A DNA stretch of 64,000 nt, taken from assembly GCA_944323285.1 (NCBI GenBank), contig CALURV010000024.1, positions 102,893 to 166,892 of the forward strand. Reading direction: 5' to 3'. Positions within the stretch are counted from its first letter, which is position 1. Each line of letters begins with the position of its first letter. This DNA is from Candidatus Gastranaerophilales bacterium. Lineage in GTDB: Bacteria; Cyanobacteriota; Vampirovibrionia; Gastranaerophilales; Gastranaerophilaceae. Below, piece after piece: positions 63,314 through 64,000 of the stretch. Below the pieces are notes generated by a model. That model was not told the DNA's origin, ran no database searches, and saw nothing but the letters and a program-made list of their open reading frames with translations. A program made the position numbers and the translations under genes.

Positions 63314-63433
63314 TGTCCGAGAAAAAATTCACGATAAGCTGAAAGTGTGAGTGAATTTTTTGGAGTGGCACCTTTAAAAGGTGAGTACTTTGTTAGCGAG
63401 GATGACTCGGTAACAAAGTGCGAAACTAGATTA
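63314..63433 (+). repeat. Dispersed 120-bp structured repeat, copy B
   Basis: Same length and order as copy A (50868-50987). Hairpins: AAAAAATTCAC / GTGAATTTTTT at about 63324-63361; CACCTTT / AAAGGTG at about 63369-63383; and ACTTTGTTA / TAACAAAGT at about 63387-63419, capped by CGAG / CTCG around GATGA. It ends ACTAGATTA. It lies between the lytic-transglycosylase-like gene and the His-rich gene. Confidence 0.75.
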
Positions 63434-63513
63434 GTTATTAAAATTTAATTAAAAAGTTTTTACAAAGAAATAAATGATATATAATAAACATAAATAATTC
63501 AGATGGAGGATTT

Positions 63514-63789
63514 ATGAAAAAAAATATATATTGTTTAATCCTTTGTGTAGCCGTAATATCAATATTTTCAACAGCATATGCTCATGATTCTTTTACATGG
63601 TTTGGATTAAAAAAGAATGATACTGAAGTTGTATTTAAAAGCTCAGATTCACATTCAGTAAGCCACCACCATAAGCATAGAGATTGTTTCTTCTGTTTTG
63701 GAGACCATAAACCAGAACCGCCTCATAAACATAAACCAAAACATAAACATAAGCCAAAACCAAAACATCATGAACCTAAAAGGCCATAA
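63514..63789 (+). CDS. Small secreted histidine-rich protein
   Basis: A 91-residue protein with a clear signal peptide (MKKNIYCLILCVAVISIF, cleavage near AYA) and a mature part of about 68 residues very rich in His, Lys and Pro (HSVSHHHKHRDCFFC, then repeated KHKPK units). About 17 histidines and two cysteines (C-x2-C) suggest binding of zinc, nickel or copper in the periplasm or outside. TGGAGGA is seven bases before the ATG. It is flanked by copy B of the repeat on the left and an inverted partial copy C on the right. Confidence 0.72.
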   Translation: MKKNIYCLILCVAVISIFSTAYAHDSFTWFGLKKNDTEVVFKSSDSHSVSHHHKHRDCFFCFGDHKPEPPHKHKPKHKHKPKPKHHEPKRP

Positions 63790-63862
63790 TTTTTTGTAAA
63801 ATTTTATTTTTTATGTTAGTTTTTTTTAATGAGTATAAAAAGAAACTTCAAAAAAATATAAT

Positions 63863-63943
63863 TAATCTAATACTGCACTTTGTTATTGAGTCATCCTCGC
63901 TAACAAAGTTCTCATTTTTTGAAAACTATACTCACTTTCGCTT
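63863..63943 (-). repeat. Dispersed structured repeat, shorter inverted copy C
   Basis: Read on the minus strand, it matches the 3' part of copies A and B: ACTTTGTTAGCGAGGATGAC, then TAACAAAGTGC and TAGATTA, preceded by an AAG-GAAAGTG-like segment. The middle hairpin region is shortened, giving 81 bp instead of 120. Its orientation is opposite to copy B, and the His-rich gene lies between them. Confidence 0.65.
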
Positions 63944-63970
63944 AAATAAGTAAACAAAAAAAGGAATATA

Positions 63971-64000
63971 AAAAGCCCTTCTGTTATTTAACAGAAAAGG
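63971..64000 (-). terminator. Terminator-like hairpin at the right edge
   Basis: On the minus strand TTCTGTT / AACAGAA with a four-base loop is followed by GGGC and five T. It probably ends a minus-strand gene that lies beyond the right edge. Confidence 0.45.

Overview
The window is a low-GC bacterial chromosome segment. It is most consistent with a member of the non-photosynthetic sister group of Cyanobacteria (Melainabacteria/Vampirovibrionia, probably Gastranaerophilales). Several features point that way: a Ycf23/DUF561 protein (37718-38476); a cyanobacterial-type SLOG 'DNA recombination-mediator' protein (21030-21593); a one-piece tmRNA whose tag starts ANN as cyanobacterial tags do (34481-34874); a GH57 branching enzyme of the cyanobacterial type; and a Gram-negative envelope gene (waaA). 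The lineage is inferred from gene content; I could not run a phylogeny.

Layout. 1-3073 (minus): a secreted protein cut by the left edge, a UDP-glucuronate decarboxylase and an MsbA-like ABC exporter. 3306-11568 (plus): a membrane-anchored glycogen-synthase-like GT5 protein, two TPR-glycosyltransferase paralogues and an RlmD/RumA methyltransferase. 11621-11809: a lone ribbon-helix-helix regulator. 18324 down to 11892 (minus): a tightly packed, partly overlapping sugar cassette with FdtA-like ketoisomerase, ATP-grasp ligase, amidohydrolase, RraA-like lyase, FdtB-like aminotransferase, tandem-DUF1796 protein and GT2. Then pcrA, the SLOG protein, an FAD oxidoreductase and an MnmC-like methyltransferase.

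24285-31503 (plus): a NarL-type response regulator, a regulator made of four GntR winged helices, a 55-residue protein, three secreted vWA proteins, a polytopic membrane protein and ispD. 31536-40106: GH57 branching enzyme, a kinase-like protein, tmRNA, a surface-adhesin-E-like protein, a 590-bp intergenic region with two related palindromes, tRNA-Asn and tRNA-Val, pdxJ, ycf23, a TOPRIM protein and small hypotheticals. 40165-53163 is mostly minus: proA, proB, a GlgC-like nucleotidyltransferase, a DUF815 ATPase, a radical SAM protein, uvrC, folP and two Ca-binding-type proteins, with a small cysteine-cluster gene on plus. 53350-63789: secA, waaA, a GH13 enzyme (minus), ribF, ribH, a radical SAM protein, tRNA-Glu, a lytic-transglycosylase-like protein and a His-rich secreted peptide.

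Themes. Alpha-glucan synthesis is spread over four loci (GT5, GH57, GlgC-like, GH13). Envelope and surface sugar functions recur. Items most worth following are: (1) a 120-bp dispersed repeat whose two full copies differ in one stem only by wobble-compensated changes, suggesting a structured RNA; (2) the FdtA/FdtB cassette with an amidohydrolase/RraA pair and an ATP-grasp ligase; (3) an N-terminal SF-x-G leader motif shared by five otherwise unrelated proteins; (4) the four-GntR regulator, small protein and vWA cluster; (5) several genes with a TATAAT box only 6-9 nt from the ATG and no Shine-Dalgarno sequence, implying leaderless mRNAs.
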